In this document: positions 55,082 to 63,371 of the stretch, in pieces
How the letters are laid out: each line of letters begins with the position of its first letter
Numbering within the stretch: position 1 is the stretch's first letter
NCBI RefSeq assembly: GCF_000280925.3
Contig: NZ_CP012109.1
Span: 1,054,001-1,118,000 of the forward strand
Length of the DNA stretch: 64,000 nt
Reading direction: 5' to 3'
Source of the DNA: Myxococcus hansupus
Lineage (GTDB): Bacteria; Myxococcota; Myxococcia; Myxococcales; Myxococcaceae
Notes under the pieces: model-generated
What the model was told of the DNA's origin: nothing
The model's input: only the letters and a program-made list of their open reading frames with translations
Database searches by the model: none
Position numbers and translations under genes: made by a program

Positions 55082-56013
55082 CGTCCACTCCCACGCAGTC
55101 CTTGGGCCCGGTCTACGCCGCGCTCATCCTCCAGGTTCTCATCAGCGCGGGAACCTATCTGGCCGGCAAGCGGGCGATGTCGGAGCTGCCACCGCTCACC
55201 GTGGTGTTGTGGCGCTTCGTGCTGAGCGGCTCGGTGTTCATGCTGCTCCTGTGCTTCCTGCCAGGGCCGAAGCTCCCACCGCGCAACGAGTGGGGACGGG
55301 TCCTGCTGCTGGGCCTGCTCGCGGGGCCGGTGAACCAGGTGTTCTTCTTCTACGGCCTGTCGCAGTCCACGGCGGCGCACGCGGCGCTGCTCTACGCGCT
55401 GACGCCGCTGGGCGTGTATTTGCTGAGTCTGGCGCGCGGCCACGAGCGCGCTTCGCTGCGCGCCATGGGCGGCATCGTCACGGCGTTCTCGGGCGTGGTG
55501 GTGCTGCTGCTGGGGCGGGGCCTGGCGGACGCGAGCGGCTCGCTGCTGGGTGACCTGCTCATCCTGGGCGCGGTGATGTCGTGGGTGGTGTACACGACAG
55601 AGGGCAAGCCGTTCGTCGCCATCCACGGGCCGTTTCGGGCCACGGCGTGGAGCATGAGCGCTTCCACGTTCATGATGCTGATGATGGCGCCGTTCTTCGC
55701 GAAGCCCCAGGCGGTGCTCGCGGCGAGCTCCATGGCCCGGTACTCCATCGTCTACCTGGGCCTGCTGACCTCGGTGGTGGCGTACCTGCTCTGGTACTAC
55801 GCGCTGTCGAAGGTGCCCGCGTCGAAGGTGGCGGTGTTCTCCAACCTCCAACCCGCGGCGACCGCGCTGGCCGCGTGGGCCATCCTGGATGAGGCGCTGC
55901 ATTGGGAGATTGCGGTGGGCGGTGCGCTCGTGCTCCTGGGCGTGCGGTTGACGCAGGCCGCGCACGTCCGGCCGCCTCCCGTGGCGCCCGTGCCCGCGGC
56001 GCGCATCGGGTAG
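55054..56013 (+). CDS. EamA/DMT-family transporter
   Basis: 319 residues with ten membrane helices in two EamA repeats. The first begins YAALILQVLISAGTYLAGKRAMSELPPLTVVLWRFVL and the second begins LLGDLLILGAVMSWVVYTTEGKPFV. It is probably an exporter of amino acids or other metabolites; substrates cannot be read from sequence. The start at ATG 55054 overlaps queG by 28 bases. An alternative is a downstream TTG near 55102. Confidence 0.88.
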   Translation: MGASSARPLTSTPTQSLGPVYAALILQVLISAGTYLAGKRAMSELPPLTVVLWRFVLSGSVFMLLLCFLPGPKLPPRNEWGRVLLLGLLAGPVNQVFFFYGLSQSTAAHAALLYALTPLGVYLLSLARGHERASLRAMGGIVTAFSGVVVLLLGRGLADASGSLLGDLLILGAVMSWVVYTTEGKPFVAIHGPFRATAWSMSASTFMMLMMAPFFAKPQAVLAASSMARYSIVYLGLLTSVVAYLLWYYALSKVPASKVAVFSNLQPAATALAAWAILDEALHWEIAVGGALVLLGVRLTQAAHVRPPPVAPVPAARIG

Positions 56014-56094
56014 CAAGACTCGGAGTGCCGTGCGGGGTTGCCCCCATTAGCTTCCTTCCGTGGCAGCAAGATTCCCTGGAAGGAGGCAGATGCC

Positions 56095-56850
56095 GTGCCC
56101 ACGATGAGGGTGACCGCGCGCGCGTCGAGCGCGAGGTCCGTGAAGGGTGTCGCGGAGCGGGTGGCGGGCGTCGATTGGACGCGTGTCACGACGGAGCTCG
56201 ATGCACGGGGCTGCGCGACGGTGGAGGGGCTGGTCACCTCCGAGGAGTGCGAGGCCCTGGCCGCGCTGTACGCGGAGGACGCGGTGTTCCGCAGCCGGGT
56301 GGTGATGGCGCGTCACGGCTTCGGAAAGGGCGAGTACAAGTACTTCGAATACCCGTTGCCGGGCGTGGTCGCCGCGCTGCGCGAGGCGCTGTATCCCCAG
56401 CTCGCGCCCATCGCGAACCGGTGGAACACGGCGATGGGCATCGACGTGCGGTATCCGGTGGAGCACGCGGCGTATCTCGAACGCTGTCACGCGGCGGGGC
56501 AGGTGAGGCCCACGCCGCTGCTGCTTCGGTACGGCGCGGACGATTACAACTGCCTGCACCAGGACCTCTACGGCGAGCACGTCTTCCCGCTCCAGGTGGC
56601 GGTGTTGTTGTCGGAGCCGGGCAGGGACTTCACGGGCGGCGAGTTCGTGCTCACCGAGCAGCGGCCCCGCATGCAGTCGCGCGCGGAGGTGGTTCCGCTG
56701 CGCCAGGGGGACGCGGTGGTGTTCGCGGTCCACCACCGTCCCGTTCAGGGGCCGCGGGGCGTGTACCGGGTGAACCTGCGTCACGGTGTCAGCCGGATTC
56801 GTTCAGGGCACCGTCACACGGTGGGCGTCATCTTCCATGATGCGGCGTGA
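56095..56850 (+). CDS. 2-oxoglutarate/Fe(II)-dependent oxygenase (COG3826-like)
   Basis: 251 residues from GTG 56095, chosen because GGAAGGAGG lies 8 bases ahead. ATG 56104 is the alternative. The iron site is NCLHQDLYGEHVFPLQVAVLL (His-x-Asp), with the distal His in SGHRHTVGVIFHDA. The 2OG-contacting Arg is in GVSRIRSGHR. The sequence fits the prolyl-hydroxylase-like proteins grouped as COG3826, with uncertain substrates. It is followed after 9 bases by alkB, so it may help in alkylation or oxidative-damage repair. Confidence 0.87.
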   Translation: MPTMRVTARASSARSVKGVAERVAGVDWTRVTTELDARGCATVEGLVTSEECEALAALYAEDAVFRSRVVMARHGFGKGEYKYFEYPLPGVVAALREALYPQLAPIANRWNTAMGIDVRYPVEHAAYLERCHAAGQVRPTPLLLRYGADDYNCLHQDLYGEHVFPLQVAVLLSEPGRDFTGGEFVLTEQRPRMQSRAEVVPLRQGDAVVFAVHHRPVQGPRGVYRVNLRHGVSRIRSGHRHTVGVIFHDAA

Positions 56851-56859
56851 GGAACGCGG

Positions 56860-57513
56860 ATGACGCTGGACCTGTTCGACAGCGTGGGTGGCACCGAGCC
56901 CCGTGAAGAGGACCTGGGGCCTGGAGCCCGGGTGCTGCGAGGCTTCGCGCTGCCGCACGACGCGGCGTTGCTGAGCGCGCTTCAGGGCATCACGGACGCG
57001 TCGCCCTTTCGCCACATGGAGACGCCGGGTGGCTTCCGCATGTCCGTCGCGATGACGAGCTGTGGGGCGTGGGGCTGGGTGACGGACCGCACGGGCTACC
57101 GCTATGCAGAGGTGGACCCGGTGCCGGAGCGGCCTTGGCCCACGATGCCCATGGCGTTCCTTCAGCTCGCGCAGTCCGCCGCCGCACGGGCTGGCTTCGC
57201 CGACTTCGTTCCCGATAGCTGTCTGGTCAATCGCTATGACACTGGCGCGAAGATGTCGCTGCACCAGGACAAGGACGAACGTGACTTCTCCGCGCCCATC
57301 GTCTCCGTCTCACTGGGACTTCCGGCGGTCTTCCTTTTCGGAGGGGAGGGCAGGGCGGACAAGCCGCTGCGGGTCCGCTTGATTCACGGCGACGTGGTCG
57401 TGTGGGGCGGCCCCGCGCGGCTTCGGTATCACGGCGTCATGCCGCTCAAGCCCGGTCATCACCCCCAACTCGGAGCGCATCGCATCAACCTGACGTTCCG
57501 GAAGGCGCGCTGA
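56860..57513 (+). CDS. alkB: DNA/RNA oxidative demethylase AlkB
   Basis: 217 residues. AlkB signatures are complete: NRYDTGAKMSLHQDKDERD with H135 and D137, RLRYHGV with H191, and HRINLTFRK with R208. These correspond to E. coli AlkB H131, D133, H187 and R204. It removes methyl groups from 1-methyladenine and 3-methylcytosine using 2-oxoglutarate, Fe(II) and oxygen. It lies in the operon-like run with the first oxygenase. Confidence 0.95.
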   Translation: MTLDLFDSVGGTEPREEDLGPGARVLRGFALPHDAALLSALQGITDASPFRHMETPGGFRMSVAMTSCGAWGWVTDRTGYRYAEVDPVPERPWPTMPMAFLQLAQSAAARAGFADFVPDSCLVNRYDTGAKMSLHQDKDERDFSAPIVSVSLGLPAVFLFGGEGRADKPLRVRLIHGDVVVWGGPARLRYHGVMPLKPGHHPQLGAHRINLTFRKAR

Positions 57514-57586
57514 AGTACGCCGCCAAGAAGGGCGCTTCACAGGAGCGCATGGTTGCGGCCAGCCTTGGGCGGCATACGCTGGGCCG

Positions 57587-58438
57587 ATGCTTCGTCCAGG
57601 TGAGGACTTGCTCCAAGTGGAAGAGCGGCTGTGGCTCCTGACCGCGCCCACGGGCAAGGGCATCTACGACTTCGCCTTCGACCGCTTCTTCGCGTGCCGC
57701 CGACCCTACGTGCTGCCCGAGTCATTGGAGGTGGTGGCGCGGGTGGGCGTCTGGACCGACTATGCCGAGCGCTTCAAGGAACTGGCCGAGTCCGGCATCC
57801 GCCTGGTCCACACCCCCGAGCAGCACCTGATGGCCACGGAGCTGCCGCACTGGTACCCGAAACTCGAGGACCTGACGCCGCGCAGCTTCTGGTTCGACAC
57901 GCGGCCGGACGCGGAGACGGTGGCGCGTCTGCTGGGGTGGCCCGTGTTCGTGAAGGGCGAGCGGCAGACGAGCCGGCACCGCAAATCCCTCTCCATCATA
58001 GAAGGGCCGGAGCAGTTCCGCCACGCGATGGAGACCTACGCGAAGGACCCCATCCTGCACTGGCAGCGGGTGGTGTGCCGTGAGCTGCGGCCCTTGCGCC
58101 GGGTGGAAGAGGGCGCGCCGGACCGCATCCCCAGCTCCTTCGAGTTCCGCACGTTCTGGTGGAAGGGCGCGCTCGTCGGCTGGGGGCCGTACTGGTGGCA
58201 AGGCACGCCGTACACGCTCACGCCGGAGGAGCAGCATGCGGCGCTCGGTCTGGGGCGAGAGGTCGCGCGGCGGCTCGACGTGCCCTTCCTGGTGGTGGAC
58301 GTGGCCCAGGAGGTGTCGGGCCGGTGGATCGTCATCGAGTGCAACGACGGCCAGGAGAGCGGCTACGCGGGCATCTCTCCCTTCGCGCTGTGGCAGGCCA
58401 TCCTGAACCTCGAGCGCGGCACGGCCGCCGCGCCGTAG
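57587..58438 (+). CDS. ATP-grasp domain protein (DUF4343-like)
   Basis: 283 residues. A first domain (ERLWLLTAPTGKGIYDFAFDRFFACRRP) leads to an ATP-grasp fold: GWPVFVKGERQTSRHRKSLSII for the ATP site and RWIVIECNDGQESGYAGISPFALW for the metal/Mg-ATP site. It has a Trp-rich middle (FRTFWWKGALVGWGPYWWQG). Relatives are annotated as ATP-grasp proteins of unknown substrate. The start at ATG 57587 is about 75 bases after the alkB stop. Convergent with the next gene, with 4 bases between stops. Confidence 0.85.
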   Translation: MLRPGEDLLQVEERLWLLTAPTGKGIYDFAFDRFFACRRPYVLPESLEVVARVGVWTDYAERFKELAESGIRLVHTPEQHLMATELPHWYPKLEDLTPRSFWFDTRPDAETVARLLGWPVFVKGERQTSRHRKSLSIIEGPEQFRHAMETYAKDPILHWQRVVCRELRPLRRVEEGAPDRIPSSFEFRTFWWKGALVGWGPYWWQGTPYTLTPEEQHAALGLGREVARRLDVPFLVVDVAQEVSGRWIVIECNDGQESGYAGISPFALWQAILNLERGTAAAP

Positions 58439-58442
58439 GGCC

Positions 58443-59270
58443 TCAGTCGCCGTTCGGGTCCCACTCCGAGATGTCGTACTTGGGCTCGGCCGGCACCGCC
58501 GGCTTGCTGCTCTTGCTGGGCTGGGGCGTCTTCGCCACCGGCGGACCCTCGGGCACGTCATCGTCGAGCAGCGGGTCCTTCTTCGCCGGGCTCGCGATGA
58601 CCGCCGGCGGCGCGGCCTTCACCGGCGCGGGCGCGGGCGGTGCGGGCTTCGGCTCCGGAGCCGCCACCGTGGTGGGCTCGTCATCCGGGCCATCCAGGTC
58701 GCCCAGTGACGTCGGGTCGGCGGGCGTGGGGACCGGGGCCCGAGGCGGCGGGTCCGATTCACTGGCCCGGTAAACCCCAGTCCTCGTGGCTTCCGCGCCA
58801 ACACTGGAGGACGGCGGCGGCGGAATGGGCTCCGGCGGCGGTGCGCGACGCGTGGGCTCGGCCGCCACCGCGGAATCCGCGGCGCGATACCCCTCCCGGC
58901 GTCCCGACGGACGCTCATCCCCGAACGGGTCCTCCTCCCGCGATTTCCGACTGCGCGTCGGCTTCGCATCGCCGTCGCCGAAGGGGTCCTCCTCGCGGGT
59001 CAGCTTCTTGCCCCGCCGAGACCTCGGTGGATCCGCCACCACGCCGGCCGGCAGACCTTTGAGCGAGCTGTGCCGGTCCGCACACAATCCCAGGTTCTCC
59101 TGACAGTCCGCCAGACAGTTCGTGAGCTGTTTGACGGCGCGTCCGCTGCCGCCGAACTCGATGGAGCAATCCTCCTTGCACGTCGCGTAGTCCTCCTTGC
59201 ATCCAGAGGGGACTTCCGCAGCGGCGGTGCTGGCGGCGAGGGTCAGGCCGAGAATCAGAAGAGCTCGCAT
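58443..59270 (-). CDS. Secreted Cys-rich and Pro-rich protein (unknown function)
   Basis: 275 residues. A signal peptide (MRALLILGLTLAASTAAA) is followed by a compact Cys-rich head with spacing C-x7-C-x3-C then C-x3-C-x6-C (CKEDYATCKEDC, CLADCQENLGLC), which would form disulfides or bind metal. The rest is a low-complexity, charged Pro/Ala/Glu tail with the motif EEDPFGD repeated twice, probably disordered. The short conserved ending KYDISEWDPNGD suggests a C-terminal binding or sorting motif. I do not recognise a family. Confidence 0.72.
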   Translation of the reverse strand: MRALLILGLTLAASTAAAEVPSGCKEDYATCKEDCSIEFGGSGRAVKQLTNCLADCQENLGLCADRHSSLKGLPAGVVADPPRSRRGKKLTREEDPFGDGDAKPTRSRKSREEDPFGDERPSGRREGYRAADSAVAAEPTRRAPPPEPIPPPPSSSVGAEATRTGVYRASESDPPPRAPVPTPADPTSLGDLDGPDDEPTTVAAPEPKPAPPAPAPVKAAPPAVIASPAKKDPLLDDDVPEGPPVAKTPQPSKSSKPAVPAEPKYDISEWDPNGD

Positions 59271-59363
59271 GGCGATTACGAAAACTACCAGTCTTCTGGG
59301 GTTCCTGGGCCAGGGGGGCGCGTTATGGTCCCCTGGCGCGGTGGTCGCGCCACGAGGAGGCAC

Positions 59364-60251
59364 ATGGCTGTCAGGGTGGGCATCATCGGGAGCCCCGGGT
59401 TGGCCCAGGCACTGGGCATCCCCGGCAAGGGCGAATCCCACATCATCGAGACGCCCTTCGGCCCTCATGCGGCGCCCATCGTCACCACCGAACTCGGCGG
59501 CATTCCCGTCGCCTTCGTCGCCCGTCATGGCGCGGGCCACGTCTACAACGCCACCCGTGCCCCCTACCGCGCCAACCTGTACGCCCTGAAGGTCCTGGGC
59601 ATCACCCACGTCCTGGCCACGGGCACCGTGGGGAGCCTGCGCGAGCACATCCAGCCCCTCCAGCTCGTCGTGCCGGATCAGGTCATCGACCGGACCTACC
59701 GCCGACCCTGCACCTTCTACGACGACGTCGCCGTCCACGTGGACCTGGGCACCCCCTTCTGTGGCACCCTGCGCGAGGTGCTCGCCCAGGCCAGGGACCC
59801 GCTGGGTCCGCCGGTCCACACGGAGTCCACCTACGTCTGCATCGAGGGCCCGTCGCTCAGCACGCGCGCGGAGAGCCTGCTGTACCGCACCTGGGGCGCG
59901 GACCTGGTGGGGATGACGGCCATGCCGGAGGCCCGGCTCGCGCGCGAGGCGGAGCTGCACTACGCGATGGTGGCGCTGCCCACGGACTATGACTCGTGGC
60001 AGCCCTGCGCGCCGGGTCACGAGCACGATGAGCTGCTGGCCCTGGTGTCCCACAACCGCAAGGCCGTCACCGCCAGCGGCGCTGCGCTCATCCGCCGCGC
60101 GTTGCCCCGCATCGCCGAAGCCCACGCCACCTGCCGCTGCGACACCGCGCTGGCCCTGGCCATTGGCACCGAGCGCAGCCGCATCCCCGACGAGGTGCGC
60201 GGCCGGCTTCGTCCACTGCTGGGCAGATACCTCCCGCCCAACGTGGCCTGA
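59364..60251 (+). CDS. mtnP: S-methyl-5'-thioadenosine phosphorylase (MTAP)
   Basis: 295 residues. The phosphate- and substrate-binding segments are GIIGSPGLAQALGI, VAFVARHGAGH, ATGTVGSLREHIQPLQLVVPDQVID, GPSLSTRAES and GMTAMPEA. They match MTAP and not inosine phosphorylase; Asp at the base-contacting position is in LPTDYDSW. It splits methylthioadenosine into adenine and methylthioribose-1-phosphate for methionine salvage. An excellent GAGGAGG ribosome-binding site is 3 bases ahead of ATG 59364. Confidence 0.92.
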   Translation: MAVRVGIIGSPGLAQALGIPGKGESHIIETPFGPHAAPIVTTELGGIPVAFVARHGAGHVYNATRAPYRANLYALKVLGITHVLATGTVGSLREHIQPLQLVVPDQVIDRTYRRPCTFYDDVAVHVDLGTPFCGTLREVLAQARDPLGPPVHTESTYVCIEGPSLSTRAESLLYRTWGADLVGMTAMPEARLAREAELHYAMVALPTDYDSWQPCAPGHEHDELLALVSHNRKAVTASGAALIRRALPRIAEAHATCRCDTALALAIGTERSRIPDEVRGRLRPLLGRYLPPNVA

Positions 60252-60373
60252 CACGCCGCGCACCGTCCGCTATCCGAAGCGCGCGCCGAGCGCCCGCTCG
60301 CCCGCCTGCTGCCAGTCCGTTCCGCCGAGGCCACTTTCCGGTCCCCGGAACGACTTCGAGCGTGGAGGCGAGC

Positions 60374-61420
60374 ATGCGGCGGCCCAGACTCAAGCACCTC
60401 ACCTGGCGCGAGTTCACCCGGCGCTTCGTGAAGGAGTTCGAGGAGGACAGCGTCACCGACATCGCGGCGCAGCTTTCGTACTACCTCCTGTTCTCGCTGT
60501 TCCCGTTCCTCTTCTTCCTCGTCACGCTGGTGGCGTACCTGCCCATCGCCCCCGGGGCGGTGGACGCGATGATGGACCGCATCCGTCCGCTCGTCCCCGG
60601 CGACGCGTTGCAGCTCATCACCGGCCACCTGCAGTCCCTGGTGAATCAGCCCCAGCCCCGGCTGCTGACCGTCGGTCTCGTCATCACGCTGTGGTCCGCG
60701 TCTCGCGGGGTGAACGCGCTGCGCACCGCGCTCAACCTGGCCTACGACGTCTCCGAATCCCGGCCCCTCTGGAAGACGCAGGGCCTGGCCATGCTGGTGA
60801 CGTTGATGGGCTCGCTGCTCATCCCGCTGTCCTTCGCCGTGTTCCTGTTGGGCGGGCGGCTGGGGCTGTGGCTCGCGGGGAAGTTGCAGCTCGTGGACGC
60901 CTACCACCTGGTGTGGTCCTGGCTGCGCTGGCCCTTCACCGCGGGGCTGGTGATGCTGGTGCTGGCGCTCTGCTACTACCTGCTGCCCGACGTGAAGCAG
61001 CGCTTCAAGTACATCACCCCCGGCTCCGTGCTGGGCACGGGCCTGTGGCTGGGGAGTACCTGGGGCTTCACGCAGTACGTGGAGCACTTCGGCAAGTACA
61101 ACGTCACCTACGGCTCCATTGGTGGCGTGGTGGTGCTGATGCTGTGGCTCTACATCTCCGGGCTCATCTTCATCGTTGGCGGCGAGGTCAACGCCATCCT
61201 CGAGCACGCCTCGGTGGAGGGGAAGTCGAAGGGGGCGCGCCGCTTCGACGAGGCCGCTCCGCGCGAGCCGCCGCTGAAGTCCGTGGGCGCGGCCAAGAGC
61301 GCGAAGGGCGCTCAGCATTCGAGGCTGGCGCGCTTCCGGTGGCGGCGCCGCGTGGCCCGGGGGTTGGAGCCCGAGCCCACCGTGGAGGAGCAGGACCCCC
61401 GCTCCTCCACGCTGCACTGA
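60374..61420 (+). CDS. YihY/virulence-factor BrkB family membrane protein
   Basis: 348 residues with six or seven membrane helices and the YihY core: FEEDSVTDIAAQLSYYLLFSLFPFLFFLVTLVAYLP, WSASRGVNALRTALNLAYD, and the C-terminal YGSIGGVVVLMLWLYISGLIFIVGGEVNAILEH. The protein was once mis-assigned as RNase BN. Its function is not settled. A charged tail of about 70 residues follows the last helix. ATG 60374 has GGAGG 5 bases ahead. Confidence 0.92.
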   Translation: MRRPRLKHLTWREFTRRFVKEFEEDSVTDIAAQLSYYLLFSLFPFLFFLVTLVAYLPIAPGAVDAMMDRIRPLVPGDALQLITGHLQSLVNQPQPRLLTVGLVITLWSASRGVNALRTALNLAYDVSESRPLWKTQGLAMLVTLMGSLLIPLSFAVFLLGGRLGLWLAGKLQLVDAYHLVWSWLRWPFTAGLVMLVLALCYYLLPDVKQRFKYITPGSVLGTGLWLGSTWGFTQYVEHFGKYNVTYGSIGGVVVLMLWLYISGLIFIVGGEVNAILEHASVEGKSKGARRFDEAAPREPPLKSVGAAKSAKGAQHSRLARFRWRRRVARGLEPEPTVEEQDPRSSTLH

Positions 61421-61429
61421 CGCGGAGGG

Positions 61430-62254
61430 CTACTTGGCGCCCAGCGCCTGCTTGATGGCGGGGAGCCCGCCCGGGCCGTTGTTGCTGCCGCGCAGGTTCT
61501 TCTGCGAGATGATCTTCTGGATGTTCGCGATGCGGTCCTTGTTGGTGGGGTGCGTGCTCAGCCACTTCATCAGCGCGGGCGTGTCGCCCTGCGCCTGCTG
61601 GAGCTTCTCGAAGAAGGTGACGAGCCCGCGCGGGTCATAGCCAGCGCCAGAGGCGTAGCGCGCGCCGTACTCGTCGGCTTCAATCTCCTCGCTGCGGCCG
61701 TGCGCCAGCAGGGTGCCGCCGCTCACGAGCTGCGCGGCGATCTGCGCCACCGTGCCCGGGTTCTGCCCCAGCGCGGCCTGGGTGATGGCCTGCAGGCCCA
61801 TCTGGTTCACCATGGCGCGGGCGGAGTGACGGCCCACCACGTGGCCCGCCTCGTGCGCCATGACGCCGGCCAGCTCCGCCTCGGTGTCCGCGGCGAGGAT
61901 GAGGCCGGTGTAGACGTACAGGTAGCCGCCGGGCGTGGCGAACGCGTTGACCATCTTCGGGTCGTCGATGACGTTGATCTTCCACTTCACCCCCGGCCGG
62001 TCCTTGGACGCCTGGTTGAGGATGCTGGAAGAGATGCCGCGCACGTAGTCGACGACGGCGGCGTTCTCGACGTACTTGATGTTCTCCTTCGTCTCCAGCT
62101 CCTGCTTGACCTGCCGGCCGAGCTGCTCCTCCTGCTCGTCGGAGATGAGGGTGCGGGCCACGGCCTTCTCCGCGGAGATGCGCTGCTTGGAGCAGCCCGT
62201 CGACAGGCCCGTTGCCAAGGTGAGTCCCAGTGCTGCCACGAGGATGCGCTGCAT
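61430..62254 (-). CDS. M48-family metallopeptidase lipoprotein
   Basis: 274 residues. The lipobox (VAALGLTLATGLSTGC) is followed by an M48 catalytic domain: MAHEAGHVVGRH for zinc, then EIEADEYGARYASGAGYDPRGLV with the third ligand Glu. LSTHPTNKDRIANIQ closes the domain, as in the BepA/YggG branch. BepA-like enzymes degrade misfolded outer-membrane proteins in the periplasm. No TPR domain is fused here, so it is closer to the LoiP/YggG type. It is divergent from mutM. Confidence 0.93.
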   Translation of the reverse strand: MQRILVAALGLTLATGLSTGCSKQRISAEKAVARTLISDEQEEQLGRQVKQELETKENIKYVENAAVVDYVRGISSSILNQASKDRPGVKWKINVIDDPKMVNAFATPGGYLYVYTGLILAADTEAELAGVMAHEAGHVVGRHSARAMVNQMGLQAITQAALGQNPGTVAQIAAQLVSGGTLLAHGRSEEIEADEYGARYASGAGYDPRGLVTFFEKLQQAQGDTPALMKWLSTHPTNKDRIANIQKIISQKNLRGSNNGPGGLPAIKQALGAK

Positions 62255-62420
62255 GACGAATGGTGCCTTTCTGTGCAGAGGTCTACGCCGCGTCGCTTCC
62301 GCGGGGATGCGGGACGCTGGCCCACATCGGCCCCTGCCTTCAAGCGCTGCGTGATGCAAGCGTCCAGACAGTCACGTAAGCGGTGCGTGGGGCCGCTCGC
62401 CGGTGTATGTGCCCCGCAGG

Positions 62421-63242
62421 ATGCCTGAGCTACCCGAGGTGGAAATCGCGCGGCGCAACCTGGTGCGCTGGTTCGCCGACAGGCGCCTGGTGCGCGCGGA
62501 GTCGGAGGACACCCGCATCTTCCGGGGCGCCGAGCGCCAGCAGTTCGACGCGCTCCGGGGCCGGCTGGAGTCCCTGGTCCGCCGGGGCAAGTACCTGCTC
62601 TTCGCCTTCGAGGGCGGCAAGGGGCTGATGGGGCACCTGGGGATGACGGGCAAGTTCGTCCGCCGCACCGAGGGGCGGGTGGAGCCCTACAGCCGCGCCC
62701 GTTTCCATCTGGACGATGGTCACGTCATCCACTTTTCAGATCCCCGCATGTTCGGGCGCCTGGAGCCGGCGCCGGCCGCGCGCCTGCGCGAGCTGGACGC
62801 GGTGAAGATTCTGGGCCGGGATCCGCTGGCGGACGGCCTCACGGCGGGACAGCTCCAGGCGGCCGTAGGCCCCTCCCGGAAGGACCTGAAGGTGGCCCTG
62901 ATGGACCAGGAGCGCATCTCCGGCCTGGGCAACATCCACGCCGCCGAGGCCCTCTTCCGGGCCGGACTTCACCCCTCGCGACAGCCCGGCTCCCTGACGC
63001 CGGACGAGTGGAAGCGGCTGGTGCAGGCCATCCGCGCCTCCATCGACTTCGGCCTCAAGGAGCAGGAAGGGGAGGAGCCGGTGTACCTGGAGGAAGGGCG
63101 CTCGGAGAACCCGTTCCTCATATATGGACGCGCGGGCAGCCCATGCTCCCAGTGTGGTACCCGGGTCGAGTCCTTCACCCAGGGCGGCCGTACCACCCAC
63201 TTCTGTCCCAAGTGCCAGCCACGGGGGCGGACGACGAAGTGA
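62421..63242 (+). CDS. mutM: Formamidopyrimidine-DNA glycosylase (Fpg/MutM)
   Basis: 273 residues. ATG 62421 is required, since the catalytic Pro2-Glu3 must follow the initiator Met (MPELPEVEIARRNL); a start six codons earlier would bury it. Other signatures are RRGKYLLFAFEG with the conserved Lys, MGHLGMTGKF, DPRMFGRLE, GLGNIHAAEALF and the C-terminal zinc finger CSQCGTRVESFTQGGRTTHFCPKC. It excises 8-oxoguanine and formamidopyrimidines and cuts the abasic site. Confidence 0.96.
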   Translation: MPELPEVEIARRNLVRWFADRRLVRAESEDTRIFRGAERQQFDALRGRLESLVRRGKYLLFAFEGGKGLMGHLGMTGKFVRRTEGRVEPYSRARFHLDDGHVIHFSDPRMFGRLEPAPAARLRELDAVKILGRDPLADGLTAGQLQAAVGPSRKDLKVALMDQERISGLGNIHAAEALFRAGLHPSRQPGSLTPDEWKRLVQAIRASIDFGLKEQEGEEPVYLEEGRSENPFLIYGRAGSPCSQCGTRVESFTQGGRTTHFCPKCQPRGRTTK

Positions 63243-63290
63243 TCCCAGGGCGCCGGCCGTTGACGGCGCGAAGCCGCACCCTGGTAAGCG

Positions 63291-63319
63291 TTGACACCCC
63301 TTGGTCCGGTGGCTTGAAT
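63291..63319 (+). promoter_or_regulatory. Sigma-70-type promoter before the TIGR04551-like gene
   Basis: TTGACA (63291-63296) is a perfect -35 box. It is followed at 17 bp by TTGAAT (63314-63319), a fair -10 box. The start codon of the next gene is 52 bp downstream, so a short 5' UTR is expected. Confidence 0.6.
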
Positions 63320-63371
63320 CGCCCGCCTTTCAGACCCGGCCGCCCCCTGGCGGCCCTGGAGATCGTTGCCC

